Assembly (NCBI GenBank): GCA_946405675.1
Contig: CAMJIC010000133.1
Location: forward strand, 1-6,911
Direction of reading: 5' to 3'
Origin: an uncultured Clostridia bacterium
Lineage (GTDB): Bacteria; Bacillota; Clostridia; Lachnospirales; Lachnospiraceae
DNA length: 6,911 nt
Shown: positions 6,767 to 6,911 of the stretch, in pieces
Numbering within the stretch: the first letter of the stretch is position 1
Layout: each line of letters opens with the position of its first letter
The notes under the pieces: generated by a model
What the model saw: the letters and a program-made list of their open reading frames with translations, nothing else
Databases searched by the model: none
Told to the model about the DNA's origin: nothing
Made by a program: the position numbers and the translations under genes

Positions 6767-6911
6767 ACATTCTTTTGCTGATCATTTCACCAGCAGGAAA
6801 GGATAGAACAGTTCATATTTCGTTATCCCGACACTGCCCAATCAACGAGCTTGCGAGATGAGGAATCGAAAGATACACCAATCTTGAAAAGCTTCCTGGA
6901 ATCCGCCGCAA
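6767..6911. other. Intergenic stretch with no recognised feature
   Basis: I see no gene start, RNA gene or convincing terminator here. All three minus-strand frames entering from the right edge stay open for only about 22-33 codons before stops, and none gives a recognisable protein tail. The end of an upstream gene cannot be excluded. Confidence 0.4.

Overview
The window is a piece of chromosome from what looks like an anaerobic Gram-positive gut Firmicute, most likely of the Lachnospiraceae/Clostridia. This is inferred from protein style, the canonical GGAGG ribosome binding site, the 7TM sensor-like membrane protein and the secreted multidomain S8 protease. Taxonomy cannot be proved from the sequence alone. 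Every convincing gene lies on the minus strand, so the window is best read from right to left.

Right to left: positions 6767-6911 hold no recognisable gene. A candidate promoter follows (-35 at 6761-6766, -10 at 6739-6744), with a perfect 14-bp palindrome centred in its 16-bp spacer, then a strong GGAGG ribosome binding site. These lead into a 1351-residue secreted S8 (subtilisin-like) serine protease (6706-2651). Its order is signal peptide, pro-domain, glycine/acid-rich linker, catalytic domain split by an insertion of about 320 residues just before the catalytic serine, an IPT/TIG-like domain, and a Kelch-like beta-propeller interrupted by an acidic 10-residue repeat. After a 91-bp gap comes a 570-residue secreted 5'-nucleotidase of the metallophosphoesterase/5_nucleotid_C type (2559-847). 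No convincing terminator separates the two, so they may form one transcription unit of extracytoplasmic hydrolases under the 67xx promoter.

Positions 388-846 (459 bp) lack a convincing gene but are rich in structure. They contain a stem-loop just after the nucleotidase stop, a second stem-loop with a 12-bp stem, a 208-bp nested palindromic element (530-737) flanked by the 5-bp direct repeat TAAGG, a degenerate tandem duplication of about 29 bp, and a good sigma-A-type promoter. That promoter drives the last gene (387 to beyond position 1), the N-terminal part of a multi-pass membrane protein cut by the window edge. It resembles the 7TM sensory modules that precede GGDEF or kinase output domains in Clostridia.

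The items most worth following are the MITE-like palindromic element next to a promoter, the unusually placed protease insertion with cysteines flanking the active-site serine motif, and the palindrome inside the protease promoter. I see no CRISPR array, tRNA, rRNA, transposase or phage gene. I cannot claim a complete undescribed system here.
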